From: Candidatus Methanophaga sp. GoMg3.2
GTDB taxonomy: Archaea; Halobacteriota; Syntropharchaeia; Alkanophagales; Methanospirareceae
DNA length: 13,269 nucleotides
Assembly: GCA_013180565.1 (NCBI GenBank)
Contig: QBUN01000388.1
Span: forward strand, 1-13,269
Direction of reading: 5' to 3'
Below the pieces are notes generated by a model. The model saw only the letters and a list, made by a program, of their open reading frames with translations. It did not search any database and had not been told where the DNA came from. This document shows positions 7,046-13,269 of the stretch, one piece after another. The number at the start of each line of letters is the position of its first letter. The first letter of the stretch is position 1. The translations under genes and the position numbers were made by a program.

Positions 7046-7205
7046 CTTTTATTATCTCTATCTCGCGCTCTAACCGATCAAACCGCTCTTCCATGAACGA
7101 TTCTTCACCGAGTTTGACAGACTTGTAAAGCAATTTCCCCGCGGCATACAAACGCTCACCTAACTCTTCATGCCATTCCCCCCTTTTTATCTCTAAATCA
7201 AAAAT
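7021..7205 (-). pseudogene. Possible gene remnant or tiny gene antisense to the rfcL 3' end
   Basis: The gap after rfcL contains a minus-strand frame, open from 7205, that reads like real protein: KRGEWHEELGERLYAAG, then KLLYKSVKLGEESF, then a heptad-like helix MEERFDRLEREIEIIKAKR. There is no ATG at its head. Possible starts are TTG 7151, with AGGTGAG close in front, or ATG 7094 with GGTGA ten bases ahead. Past about 7020 the frame runs antisense through the rfcL acidic linker and becomes proline- and leucine-rich nonsense, ending at 6921. A truncated gene eroded by the rfcL end is the simplest reading, and a short coiled-coil protein is the alternative. I do not recognise a family. Confidence 0.3.
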
Positions 7206-7217
7206 TTAATATATATG
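7204..7217 (+). promoter_or_regulatory. Candidate TATA box of the aconitase/ATP-citrate lyase operon
   Basis: The plus strand reads atttaatatatatg, centred about 36 bases before ATG 7246, which predicts a start near 7235 and a leader of about 10 bases. A second TATA-like block (cttatata, 7229-7236) is too close to the ATG to serve it. The first block is nearly symmetrical and could also read outward on the minus strand. No other promoter-like gap lies inside the operon. Confidence 0.5.
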
Positions 7218-7245
7218 TCCGATTTAAACTTATATAGTGATTAGC

Positions 7246-9171
7246 ATGTCAGGAACGGTAGCAGAAAAGATAATCAACGGGCATATTGTGGAGGGTAAAA
7301 AGGCTCGTGGGGAAGAGGTTGCTTTGAAGATTGATCAGACACTTACCCAGGATGCAACAGGTACTATGGCTTACCTACAGTTCGAAGCCATAGGCATACC
7401 AAGGGTAAGAACCGAGCTGAGCGTTAGTTATGTTGACCATAATACGCTGCAAACCGACTTCAAAAACCCCGATGACCATAGATACCTGCAGTTCATAGCC
7501 AAGAGATATGGTTTGTTTTTCTCCCGCCCGGGTAATGGTATATGTCATCAACTTCATCTGGAACGGTTTGCTTGTCCTGGTAAGACACTGATTGGCTCAG
7601 ATAGCCATACACCTACTGCGGGTGGTATAGGCGCATTTGCAATAGGAGCAGGAGGTCTAGATGTAGCGGTTGCCATGGCCGGTATGCCGTACAGAATAAA
7701 ATATCCAAAGATTGTTGGTATAAAACTCACAGGAAAACTTCCGGACTGGGTCTCAGCAAAAGACGTTATACTGGAGGTTCTTCGCAGGATAGATGTTAAA
7801 GGCGGTGTGGGCAAGGTACTTGAGTACTTTGGTCCCGGAGTTAAGACCCTTAGCGTGCCCGAAAGGGCAACAATAACTAATATGGGCACCGAAACAGGAG
7901 CAACGACAAGCGTATTCCCAAGTGACCAAGAGACAAAAGCGTTCATGGAGGCACAGGAACGCGGTGAGCAATGGATTCCACTTGAAGCTGATGCGGATGC
8001 AGAATACGATGAGATCATAGAGCTCAACCTAAGCGAAGTAGAGCCACTGGCAGCTCTTCCTCACAGTCCTGGAAAGGTCAAGCCGGTGAGTGAGATTGCC
8101 GGGCTGGAGGTACAGCAAGTAGCGATTGGTTCCTGTACTAACTCCTCTCTACGCGACCTTAAAATCGCGGCAAATATTCTTAATGGGCATACCATCGCAG
8201 ACAGCCTGCATCTCACTATAAATCCTGGTTCACGGCAAGTGGTGGAGCACCTTATTGAAAGTGGCGAGATGCGTTATCTCATAGCTGCAGGTGCAAGAAT
8301 CCTTGAGAATGCTTGCGGTCCGTGCATAGGCATGGGCGCCGCACCGTCGTCTCAGGCCACATCCATACGAACCTTCAACAGAAACTTCGAGGGCAGGAGT
8401 GGAACAAAGGATGCACAGATATTCCTCGTGAGCCCAGAAGTAGCAGCAGCCACTGCAATCAAAGGTGTTCTCACAGATCCAAGAGATTTAGGTGATTATC
8501 CAAAGATAGAGATGCCTCTGCGGTTTATCATCAATGACAACATGTTCATACGTCCACTTCCCACAGAGGAGTCTGCCAGAGTGGCGATTATAAAGGGCCC
8601 CAACATCAAGCCACTGCCTGATTTCTCGCCACTACCCGACACTCTGGAGGGCGAAGTGCTCATCAAGGTTGAAGATAATATCACCACAGACCACATAATG
8701 CCCGCGGGAGCGAAAATCCTACCCTTAAGGAGCAACATACCTGAGATCTCGAAGTATGTTTTCGAGGCGATTGACCCTGAGTTCCCCACGCGGGCTTTGG
8801 AGAGGGGTGGTGGATTCATAATAGGTGGTGAGAACTACGGCCAGGGGTCGAGCAGAGAGCATGCTGCACTTGCACCCAAGTATTTGGGCGTTACGGCGGT
8901 CATTGTCAAGTCTTTCGCGCGCATCCATTTAGCAAACTTGATAAACTTCGGTATAGTGCCTCTGACATTTAAAGATCCCGCAGATTACGATTCGATAGAT
9001 GTAGGTGATATGTTAGAGGTTATTATAGGTGATTTGCGGGACGATGTTAGACTCAGAAATCAGACAAAAGACAATCTGATAGAACTTACACACTCACTTT
9101 CGCAACTTGATGCCGAGATATTGAAGACCGGAGGTAAACTGCCCTGGGTAAAGGCGAAGGTTGGAAAATAA
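7246..9171 (+). CDS. Aconitate hydratase (aconitase), Aquifex-type
   Basis: The enzyme isomerises citrate and isocitrate with a [4Fe-4S] cluster. ATG 7246 is used because the peptide MSGTVAEKII matches the normal aconitase start; the in-frame GTG at 7237 would add only three residues. The 641-residue length fits the shorter Aquifex-type/archaeal aconitase rather than the roughly 900-residue AcnA. Cluster ligands are Cys297 (IGSCTNSS) and Cys357/Cys360 (ENACGPCIGMG). Substrate motifs are GSDSHTPTAGGIGAFAIGAGG (substring at 117-137), GRSGTKDAQIFLVSPEVAAA (383-402) and the swivel-domain GGENYGQGSSREHAALAPKY (527-546). DNITTDHIMPAG (477-488) opens the small domain. Isopropylmalate isomerase is split into two subunits and lacks this one-chain layout, so aconitase is preferred. 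The ATP-citrate lyase genes follow on the same strand after 26 bases, which ties the enzyme to citrate metabolism. The leader is short and SD pairing is weak. Confidence 0.94.
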   Translation: MSGTVAEKIINGHIVEGKKARGEEVALKIDQTLTQDATGTMAYLQFEAIGIPRVRTELSVSYVDHNTLQTDFKNPDDHRYLQFIAKRYGLFFSRPGNGICHQLHLERFACPGKTLIGSDSHTPTAGGIGAFAIGAGGLDVAVAMAGMPYRIKYPKIVGIKLTGKLPDWVSAKDVILEVLRRIDVKGGVGKVLEYFGPGVKTLSVPERATITNMGTETGATTSVFPSDQETKAFMEAQERGEQWIPLEADADAEYDEIIELNLSEVEPLAALPHSPGKVKPVSEIAGLEVQQVAIGSCTNSSLRDLKIAANILNGHTIADSLHLTINPGSRQVVEHLIESGEMRYLIAAGARILENACGPCIGMGAAPSSQATSIRTFNRNFEGRSGTKDAQIFLVSPEVAAATAIKGVLTDPRDLGDYPKIEMPLRFIINDNMFIRPLPTEESARVAIIKGPNIKPLPDFSPLPDTLEGEVLIKVEDNITTDHIMPAGAKILPLRSNIPEISKYVFEAIDPEFPTRALERGGGFIIGGENYGQGSSREHAALAPKYLGVTAVIVKSFARIHLANLINFGIVPLTFKDPADYDSIDVGDMLEVIIGDLRDDVRLRNQTKDNLIELTHSLSQLDAEILKTGGKLPWVKAKVGK

Positions 9172-9183
9172 CAGGAAAGATTA

Positions 9184-9191
9184 AAGGTGAT
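9184..9191 (+). promoter_or_regulatory. Shine-Dalgarno site of the ATP-citrate lyase small subunit
   Basis: AAAGGTGAT ends six bases before ATG 9198 and is a strong match to the anti-SD. It lies in the 26-base gap after the aconitase stop. The gap is otherwise AT-rich and contains no T-run, so a single transcript across the junction is likely. Confidence 0.65.
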
Positions 9192-9197
9192 ATAAAT

Positions 9198-10475
9198 ATG
9201 GCACAACGAGGTATAAGAGAATATGATGCCAAGAGGATTTTGGCTAAACATATGAGAAGGTTATCCAAGGGAACGTTTAAATACCGTGGACGAGTCGCTT
9301 TGGTCACACCGGATACGAGCATAGAAGCCGTAGCTAAGAGGAAGCATTGGCTGAAGACAGAAAAACTGACGGTAAAGCCCGATCAACTATTTGGAAAGAG
9401 GGGCAAGCACGGGCTCTTACTGGTGAATGCTACCTATGATGAGGCAAAGAGCTGGCTAGAAGAGAAGATGAATAGCATCGTGGAGGTGGGCAAAGTCCAG
9501 GGTAAACTAACGCACTTCCTCGTTCAGCCCTACGTAGAGCTCGATAAAGAGTATTACCTGGCATTCGCCGGACATCAGAATGGCGATTATGTCCATTTCT
9601 CTGCCGAGGGCGGCGTAGACATAGAGGCAAATTGGGACATGGTCACAACCGTCAACGTGCCCATAGATGCAAAGATTGAAGATGTTGACCTCACACCCAT
9701 TTTGGACAGTGTCAGCAATGATGATAGGGACGCATTCAGAGACCTCATAACCGCTTTATTCCGGTTTTATCGCAAATTACAATTCGGGTTTTTGGAGTTC
9801 AATCCATTCACGCATAAGAATGGCGAGTTCTTTCCGGTAGATACAGTGGCTCGACTGGACGATACAGCTCATTTCCTCTGTCAGGAGGGCTGGAAAGATG
9901 TAGAGTTTCCCGCACCATTTGGTCGTGAATTAAGGCCTGAAGAGCAGTACATAGAGGATCTGGACGAGAAGAGCGGGTCATCACTGAAGCTTACCATACT
10001 GAATCCCAAAGGTAGAGTGTGGACAATGGTGGCTGGTGGTGGAGCAAGCGTGATATACGCAGACACCGTGGTAGACCTTGGATTTGGAGATGAATTAGCA
10101 ACCTACGGTGAGTATAGTGGTAATCCCACTACAGAAGAGACCTACGACTATGCAAAGACGCTGCTTGATTTGATGACCCGAGAGGAGGTAGAGGGCGGCA
10201 AAGTCCTCATCATAGGCGGTGGAATAGCTAACTTCACGGATGTGGCAATGACCTTCGATGGTATAATACAGGCGCTTGATGACTACGCAGAACAGATAAA
10301 AGAACAGGATATAAAGATATTTATACGCCGTGGAGGGCCAAACTACAAGGCAGGCTTGGCGAAGATTCGTGAGGCGGGGAAAAGGTTAGACCTGGATATG
10401 GCGGTTCATGGACCTGACATGCACATGACAAAAGTGGTTAGTATTGCACTGAAGAATCTTGACGGAGGTGACTGA
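9198..10475 (+). CDS. ATP-citrate lyase, ATP-grasp/citrate-binding subunit
   Basis: This 425-residue chain corresponds to the N-terminal part of animal ACLY, to plant ACLA and to AclB of green sulfur bacteria. The start MAQRGIREYDAKRILAKH is almost the plant ACLA start. Residues 1-245 form the ATP-grasp domain (VKPDQLFGKRGKHGLL, 59-74; FLEFNPF, 198-204, holding metal and nucleotide ligands). The rest is the citrate-binding domain: NPKGRVWTMVAGGGASVIYA (269-288), GEYSGNPTTEETYDYAKT (304-321), IGGGIANFTDVAMTF (339-353) and IRRGGPNYKAG (376-386). The last two groups carry the Asn-Phe-Thr and Arg that hold citrate in the human enzyme. These features separate it from the succinyl-CoA synthetase beta chain, which lacks the appended citrate-binding domain. 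It supplies the ATP site that phosphorylates the partner histidine. Its stop codon lies inside the SD region of the next gene. Confidence 0.96.
   Translation: MAQRGIREYDAKRILAKHMRRLSKGTFKYRGRVALVTPDTSIEAVAKRKHWLKTEKLTVKPDQLFGKRGKHGLLLVNATYDEAKSWLEEKMNSIVEVGKVQGKLTHFLVQPYVELDKEYYLAFAGHQNGDYVHFSAEGGVDIEANWDMVTTVNVPIDAKIEDVDLTPILDSVSNDDRDAFRDLITALFRFYRKLQFGFLEFNPFTHKNGEFFPVDTVARLDDTAHFLCQEGWKDVEFPAPFGRELRPEEQYIEDLDEKSGSSLKLTILNPKGRVWTMVAGGGASVIYADTVVDLGFGDELATYGEYSGNPTTEETYDYAKTLLDLMTREEVEGGKVLIIGGGIANFTDVAMTFDGIIQALDDYAEQIKEQDIKIFIRRGGPNYKAGLAKIREAGKRLDLDMAVHGPDMHMTKVVSIALKNLDGGD
10464..10471 (+). promoter_or_regulatory. Shine-Dalgarno site that fixes the large-subunit start
   Basis: GGAGGTGA, a near-perfect anti-SD match, lies five bases before ATG 10477 and within the last codons of the small-subunit gene, whose TGA is 10473-10475. 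An in-frame TTG at 10459 would start before this SD and is rejected. The one-base gap implies tight translational coupling and so near-equal amounts of the two subunits. Confidence 0.8.
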
Positions 10476-10476
10476 A

Positions 10477-12342
10477 ATGGCAAAACCTGATTATGTATTG
10501 TTTGATAAGGATACGACAGCAATTATATTCGGTAACCAGCAAGCAGCGGTTCAGCGGATGCTTCACTTTGGCTATCTGGCCGGAAGAGAGAAGCCATCTG
10601 TGGCTGCGATTGTGAATCCCAGTGGTGGACGCAAAGGGCTTATGAAAGTGTTCTATGGCAAGGACGAGGTATTGCTGCCTATGTACAGCAAGCTAGGGGC
10701 CGCAGTTAAGAATCATCCGGATGCAGATGTGGTCATCAATTTTGCGTCCTTTCGTTCGGCGTACGACGTTTCTGTTGAGGCTTTAAACTACCCGACTATT
10801 AAGACCGTGGCAATTATTGCTGAGGGCATACCCGAACGGCAGACAAGGGAACTCATTGCTTTAAGAAAGAAACTGGGTAAGTGGATCATCGGTCCTGCAA
10901 CGGTAGGCGGCTTTGTGGCGGGCAGCTTCAAAATAGGCAATGCCGGCGGTGCTTTGTCCAACCTTTTAATGTCAAAACTTTACCGGCCCGGAAGCGTGGG
11001 ATTCGTGTCGAAGTCTGGTGGTATGCTGAATGAGATGGCAAATATGATCGCCCGGAACTCGGACGGTGTGTATGAGGGTATAGCCATAGGAGGCGATAAA
11101 TATCCGGGTTCTACCCTTGTTGAGCACTTGCAGCGATACGAGGCGAATCCGGAGATAAAGATGATGGTAGTTCTTGGAGAGGTTGGTGGTGACGATGAGT
11201 ATGAAATAGTAGATGCAATAAAGGACGGGCGAATAAAGAAGCCTGTAGTAGCGTGGGTTACCGGCACATGCGCGAAAGTATTTCCCAGCGAGGTTCAGTT
11301 CGGACATGCAGGAGCAATGGCACGGGGTGAAGCTGAGACGGCGGATGCAAAGAACGCGGCACTCAAAGAAGCTGGAGCATACGTCCCCAACTCATACGAT
11401 GACTTCGATAAACATATACGCAAGGTATATGAGGATCTAAGAGCGAAAGGTATAATAGAAGAGAAGGAGGAGGTGACACCGCGAGAAATACCTGTGGATT
11501 ATGACCCCAGGACTATGAGAAGGTCAACCAATATTATTAGCACAATCTCAGACGACAGGGGTGATGAACTTCTCTATGCTGGCATACCTATAAGTGAGGT
11601 TATCAGAGACAGGTACAGCGTGGGAGATGTTATATCCTTGTTGTGGTTTAAGAAGCGATTGCCACAGTATGTGACAGAGTTCTTGGAACTTGCACTCATG
11701 ATAACAGCAGACCACGGTCCATGTGTAAGCGGGGCGCACAATACTATTGTGACCGCAATGGCAGGTAAGGACATAACGGCATCAGTGGCATCTGGTATAT
11801 TGACAATAGGCCCGAGATTTGGTGGTGCAATAGACGGTGCTGCCAAGTACTTTAAGGATGCTCTGGAGAGAGGACTCACGCCAAGGCAGTTTGTGGACGA
11901 GATGAAAGCCAAGAACATAAATATACCGGGGATCGGGCACAGGGTGAAAAGCGTGCATAACCCGGACATGCGAGTAAATCTGCTTGAAGAATGGGCTTTC
12001 GCCAATCTACCAAAGCATAAGCTGCTGGACTTTGCACTTGAGGTGGAGAAGATAACAACAGCCAAGAAGAACAATCTCATATTCAATGTGGATGGGTGCG
12101 TAGGCATAGTGTTCGTTGATATCATGCACTCTACGGGGATATATACAGAGGATGAAATAGACGATATAATAGACAGCGGCACACTCAATGGCATATTCGT
12201 ATTAGGGCGGACAATCGGTATGATCGGGCACTACCTGGACCAGAAACGACTGCATTCCGGATTATACAGGCATCCCTGGGACGAGGTCCTCTATATGTTG
12301 CCGAGCGAGACAGAAGTTTTGGAATATCGGAAAGCGAAATAG
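10477..12342 (+). CDS. ATP-citrate lyase, CoA-ligase/citrate synthase-domain subunit
   Basis: At 621 residues this chain matches plant ACLB, AclA of green sulfur bacteria and the C-terminal half of ACLY from end to end. With the preceding gene it cleaves citrate with ATP and CoA to acetyl-CoA and oxaloacetate. The N-terminal CoA-binding/ligase part contains INFASFRSAYD (87-97), IIGPATVGG (137-145), LYRPGSVGFVSKSGGMLNEM (168-187) and VQFGHAGA (273-280), in which His277 is the phospho-histidine. A charged linker (about 325-350) leads to the citrate synthase homology domain. Its catalytic residues are visible as His413 (ADHGPCVSGAHNTIV), His488 (GIGHRVKS) and Asp539 (NVDG). IGPRFGGAIDGAAKYFKD (444-461) is equally diagnostic. 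The C-terminus runs about a dozen residues past the plant VLYTK end. The gene is intact and the last of the operon. Archaeal homologues are known, for example in Methanothrix. Confidence 0.96.
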   Translation: MAKPDYVLFDKDTTAIIFGNQQAAVQRMLHFGYLAGREKPSVAAIVNPSGGRKGLMKVFYGKDEVLLPMYSKLGAAVKNHPDADVVINFASFRSAYDVSVEALNYPTIKTVAIIAEGIPERQTRELIALRKKLGKWIIGPATVGGFVAGSFKIGNAGGALSNLLMSKLYRPGSVGFVSKSGGMLNEMANMIARNSDGVYEGIAIGGDKYPGSTLVEHLQRYEANPEIKMMVVLGEVGGDDEYEIVDAIKDGRIKKPVVAWVTGTCAKVFPSEVQFGHAGAMARGEAETADAKNAALKEAGAYVPNSYDDFDKHIRKVYEDLRAKGIIEEKEEVTPREIPVDYDPRTMRRSTNIISTISDDRGDELLYAGIPISEVIRDRYSVGDVISLLWFKKRLPQYVTEFLELALMITADHGPCVSGAHNTIVTAMAGKDITASVASGILTIGPRFGGAIDGAAKYFKDALERGLTPRQFVDEMKAKNINIPGIGHRVKSVHNPDMRVNLLEEWAFANLPKHKLLDFALEVEKITTAKKNNLIFNVDGCVGIVFVDIMHSTGIYTEDEIDDIIDSGTLNGIFVLGRTIGMIGHYLDQKRLHSGLYRHPWDEVLYMLPSETEVLEYRKAK

Positions 12343-12404
12343 AGGAGAGAACAACCGACTAAATCAATCAGTTTGGATAAGCAACAAAGAGAAAGAGCAT
12401 CAAA

Positions 12405-12548
12405 TTGTATAGACGCATTGACACCACAAGAAGAGCTATTGATATGGAAAGGATGACGAAGAAGAAACTCACCAAGTTTTTTCCCGTTGAACACGTAAAG
12501 AGGATTGCCTTTGCCTTTCATTGGTTCAACGTAATTAAAATCTCTTAG
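12405..12548 (+). other. Short open frame between the large subunit and the convergent gene, possibly a remnant
   Basis: The 192-bp gap after the operon contains a plus-strand frame that is protein-like: KLYRRIDTTRRAIDMERMTK, then KKLTKFFPVEHVKRIAFAFH, then WFNVIKIS and a TAG. Starts could be TTG 12405 (47 residues) or ATG 12444 (34 residues), neither with a convincing SD. It overlaps the 3' end of the convergent thiamine-diphosphate gene by 14 bases. It is basic, and I do not recognise it. The simplest reading is the tail of a decayed gene, and chance is also possible. A T6 run inside it (12477-12482) could serve as transcription terminator of the operon. Confidence 0.25.
12477..12482 (+). 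terminator. Weak candidate T-run terminator after the citrate operon
   Basis: A run of six T lies 135 bases after the large-subunit stop and is the only plus-strand T-run in the gap. Archaeal termination often uses simple oligo-T without a hairpin. The run is short and lies within a possible small reading frame, so confidence is low. Confidence 0.2.
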
Positions 12549-13269
12549 GGTCTGTTTCAACATCCACGATAGCGGGTTTCTTTGCAGCCATCGCTTTTTC
12601 AAAAGCATCTTTCAACTCGTTCGGCTCTTTTACTTTGTATCCTACACCGCCGCAAGAAATTGCGTAATCGGCGAACTCCGGATTTTTGAGGTCCGTAGCA
12701 AACGTTGGGTATCCCTCAATTTTCTGCTCCATGCTTATCATCGCCAGCTCTTTGTTGTTTAAAATTATCACAATAATATCTAGGTTATTCTCTACCGCGG
12801 TTAAAAAATCGCCCATGACCTGAGCAAAGCCACCGTCTCCGGTGATGCACACCACCTGCGTATCAGGAAAAGCTAACTTAGCTGCAATGGCACTGGGCAG
12901 ACCAAACCCCATAGTAGCTAGATATCCGGACATCAGCAGCGTCTGCCGTTTCATCACGAAATTCCTTCCAAACCAGAAGCCGTTATCGCCAACGTCTAGG
13001 GTTATGATGGCATCCTGGTCTATGGTACCACGTAGCACGTTAAAAATAAATGGCGCCTTCAATGGCGAAGCTTCAGAGTCCGCTTCCCTTTCCAGTTGAG
13101 CATACCATTTTTCCTTCTCTATTCTAACCGTCTCCACTAAGGGTTGGTCTTCTCTTTCTTTTACCTTCTCCAGTAATTTTTCAAGTACCACACCGCAATC
13201 ACCAAAAATGTTGAGTTCTATTGGAAACTTCTTGGCGAGATTCATTGGATCAATGTCCACTTGAACTAT
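12535..13269 (-). CDS. Thiamine-diphosphate-dependent enzyme, pyruvate oxidase/acetolactate synthase family (5' part outside window)
   Basis: The frame is open to the right edge. The visible 244 residues begin IVQVDIDPMNLAKKF, the end of the central domain of the POX/ALS superfamily, which is normally about 540-590 residues, so more than half of the gene is missing. An in-frame GTG at 13260 is only an internal valine. The C-terminal domain has the cofactor motif GDGGF (144-148) followed by 22 residues and Asn171-Asn172, which ligates Mg-thiamine diphosphate, and TLDVGDNGFW (90-99), which lines the active site. No flavin-specific or acetolactate-synthase-specific residue can be judged from this part. 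Candidates are acetolactate synthase-like, pyruvate:acceptor oxidoreductase (PoxB-like) or a 2-oxoacid decarboxylase. The YATM-type stretch of PoxB-like enzymes (GYLATMGFGLPSAIAAKLAF) is present, which mildly favours a PoxB-like role. It converges on the citrate operon. Confidence 0.88.
   Translation of the reverse strand: MVQVDIDPMNLAKKFPIELNIFGDCGVVLEKLLEKVKEREDQPLVETVRIEKEKWYAQLEREADSEASPLKAPFIFNVLRGTIDQDAIITLDVGDNGFWFGRNFVMKRQTLLMSGYLATMGFGLPSAIAAKLAFPDTQVVCITGDGGFAQVMGDFLTAVENNLDIIVIILNNKELAMISMEQKIEGYPTFATDLKNPEFADYAISCGGVGYKVKEPNELKDAFEKAMAAKKPAIVDVETDPKRF

Noticed and set aside
7554..8027. A 157-codon minus-strand frame inside the aconitase gene
   Set aside because: Its product is serine- and proline-rich low-complexity sequence of the kind produced by antisense of a conserved gene; the plus strand encodes intact aconitase here.
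7246..9171. 3-isopropylmalate dehydratase or homoaconitase
   Set aside because: Those enzymes in archaea are made of separate large and small subunits; here one chain contains both parts in the order of Aquifex-type aconitase, and it is linked to citrate lyase genes.
11574..12194. A 206-codon minus-strand frame inside the ATP-citrate lyase large subunit
   Set aside because: It is fully antisense to the citrate synthase domain, whose catalytic His and Asp residues are all present on the plus strand; no SD or family motif on the minus strand.
9198..12342. Succinyl-CoA synthetase beta and alpha subunits
   Set aside because: The domain relationship is real, but the small subunit carries the extra citrate-binding domain and the large one the fused citrate synthase domain, which only ATP-citrate lyase has in this two-gene arrangement.
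12291..12608. A 105-codon minus-strand frame across the right-hand junction
   Set aside because: It overlaps the ends of two convincing genes in other frames, has no recognisable motif and has a hydrophobic/cysteine-rich tail typical of spurious frames.

Overview
The window is a gene-dense stretch of euryarchaeal chromosome. An archaeal clamp-loader large subunit (RfcL), a (5-formylfuran-3-yl)methyl phosphate synthase (MfnB, methanofuran biosynthesis), a geranylgeranyl-reductase-family flavoprotein and AT-rich TATA elements ahead of several genes all point to Archaea. MfnB narrows this to a lineage using C1 carriers, that is a methanogen, an anaerobic methane or alkane oxidiser, or a relative. 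A methane-oxidising or syntrophic Methanomicrobia-like lineage such as ANME-1 is my guess; the sequence alone does not prove it. I saw no tRNA, rRNA, CRISPR array, insertion sequence or phage gene.

Layout. From 1 to 5480 all genes lie on the minus strand. Read in transcription order they are rpiA (ribose-5-phosphate isomerase), mfnB, an unrecognised 125-residue protein, an HdrD/GlpC-like iron-sulfur protein with two CCG domains, a VAO/GlcD-type flavoprotein, and a geranylgeranyl-reductase-family protein that runs off the left edge. A divergent promoter region (5481-5632), carrying an 18-bp CTAG-rich palindrome, separates rpiA from rfcL on the plus strand. After rfcL, a 200-bp gap holds the remnant of a minus-strand reading frame and the promoter of a plus-strand operon. 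That operon encodes aconitase and both subunits of ATP-citrate lyase (7246-12342). At the right edge a thiamine-diphosphate enzyme of the pyruvate oxidase/acetolactate synthase family converges on the operon and runs off the window.

How the genes work together. The clearest functional unit is the aconitase/ATP-citrate lyase operon. Its three enzymes interconvert isocitrate, citrate, and acetyl-CoA plus oxaloacetate, using or yielding ATP. Archaeal ATP-citrate lyase is not new in itself, since the Methanothrix (Methanosaeta) concilii enzyme has been studied structurally. Its pairing with aconitase in an organism that makes methanofuran is nevertheless worth attention, because the direction of flux is not obvious. 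The flavoprotein and CCG protein form a second unit, most simply a membrane-associated or soluble 2-hydroxyacid/alcohol dehydrogenase that passes electrons through Fe-S clusters to a quinone- or thiol-type acceptor; the substrate cannot be read from the sequence. I did not find a clearly undescribed multi-gene system. The most unusual items are the citrate operon, the divergent-promoter palindrome, the altered RpiA active-site loop and two short, possibly decaying reading frames.
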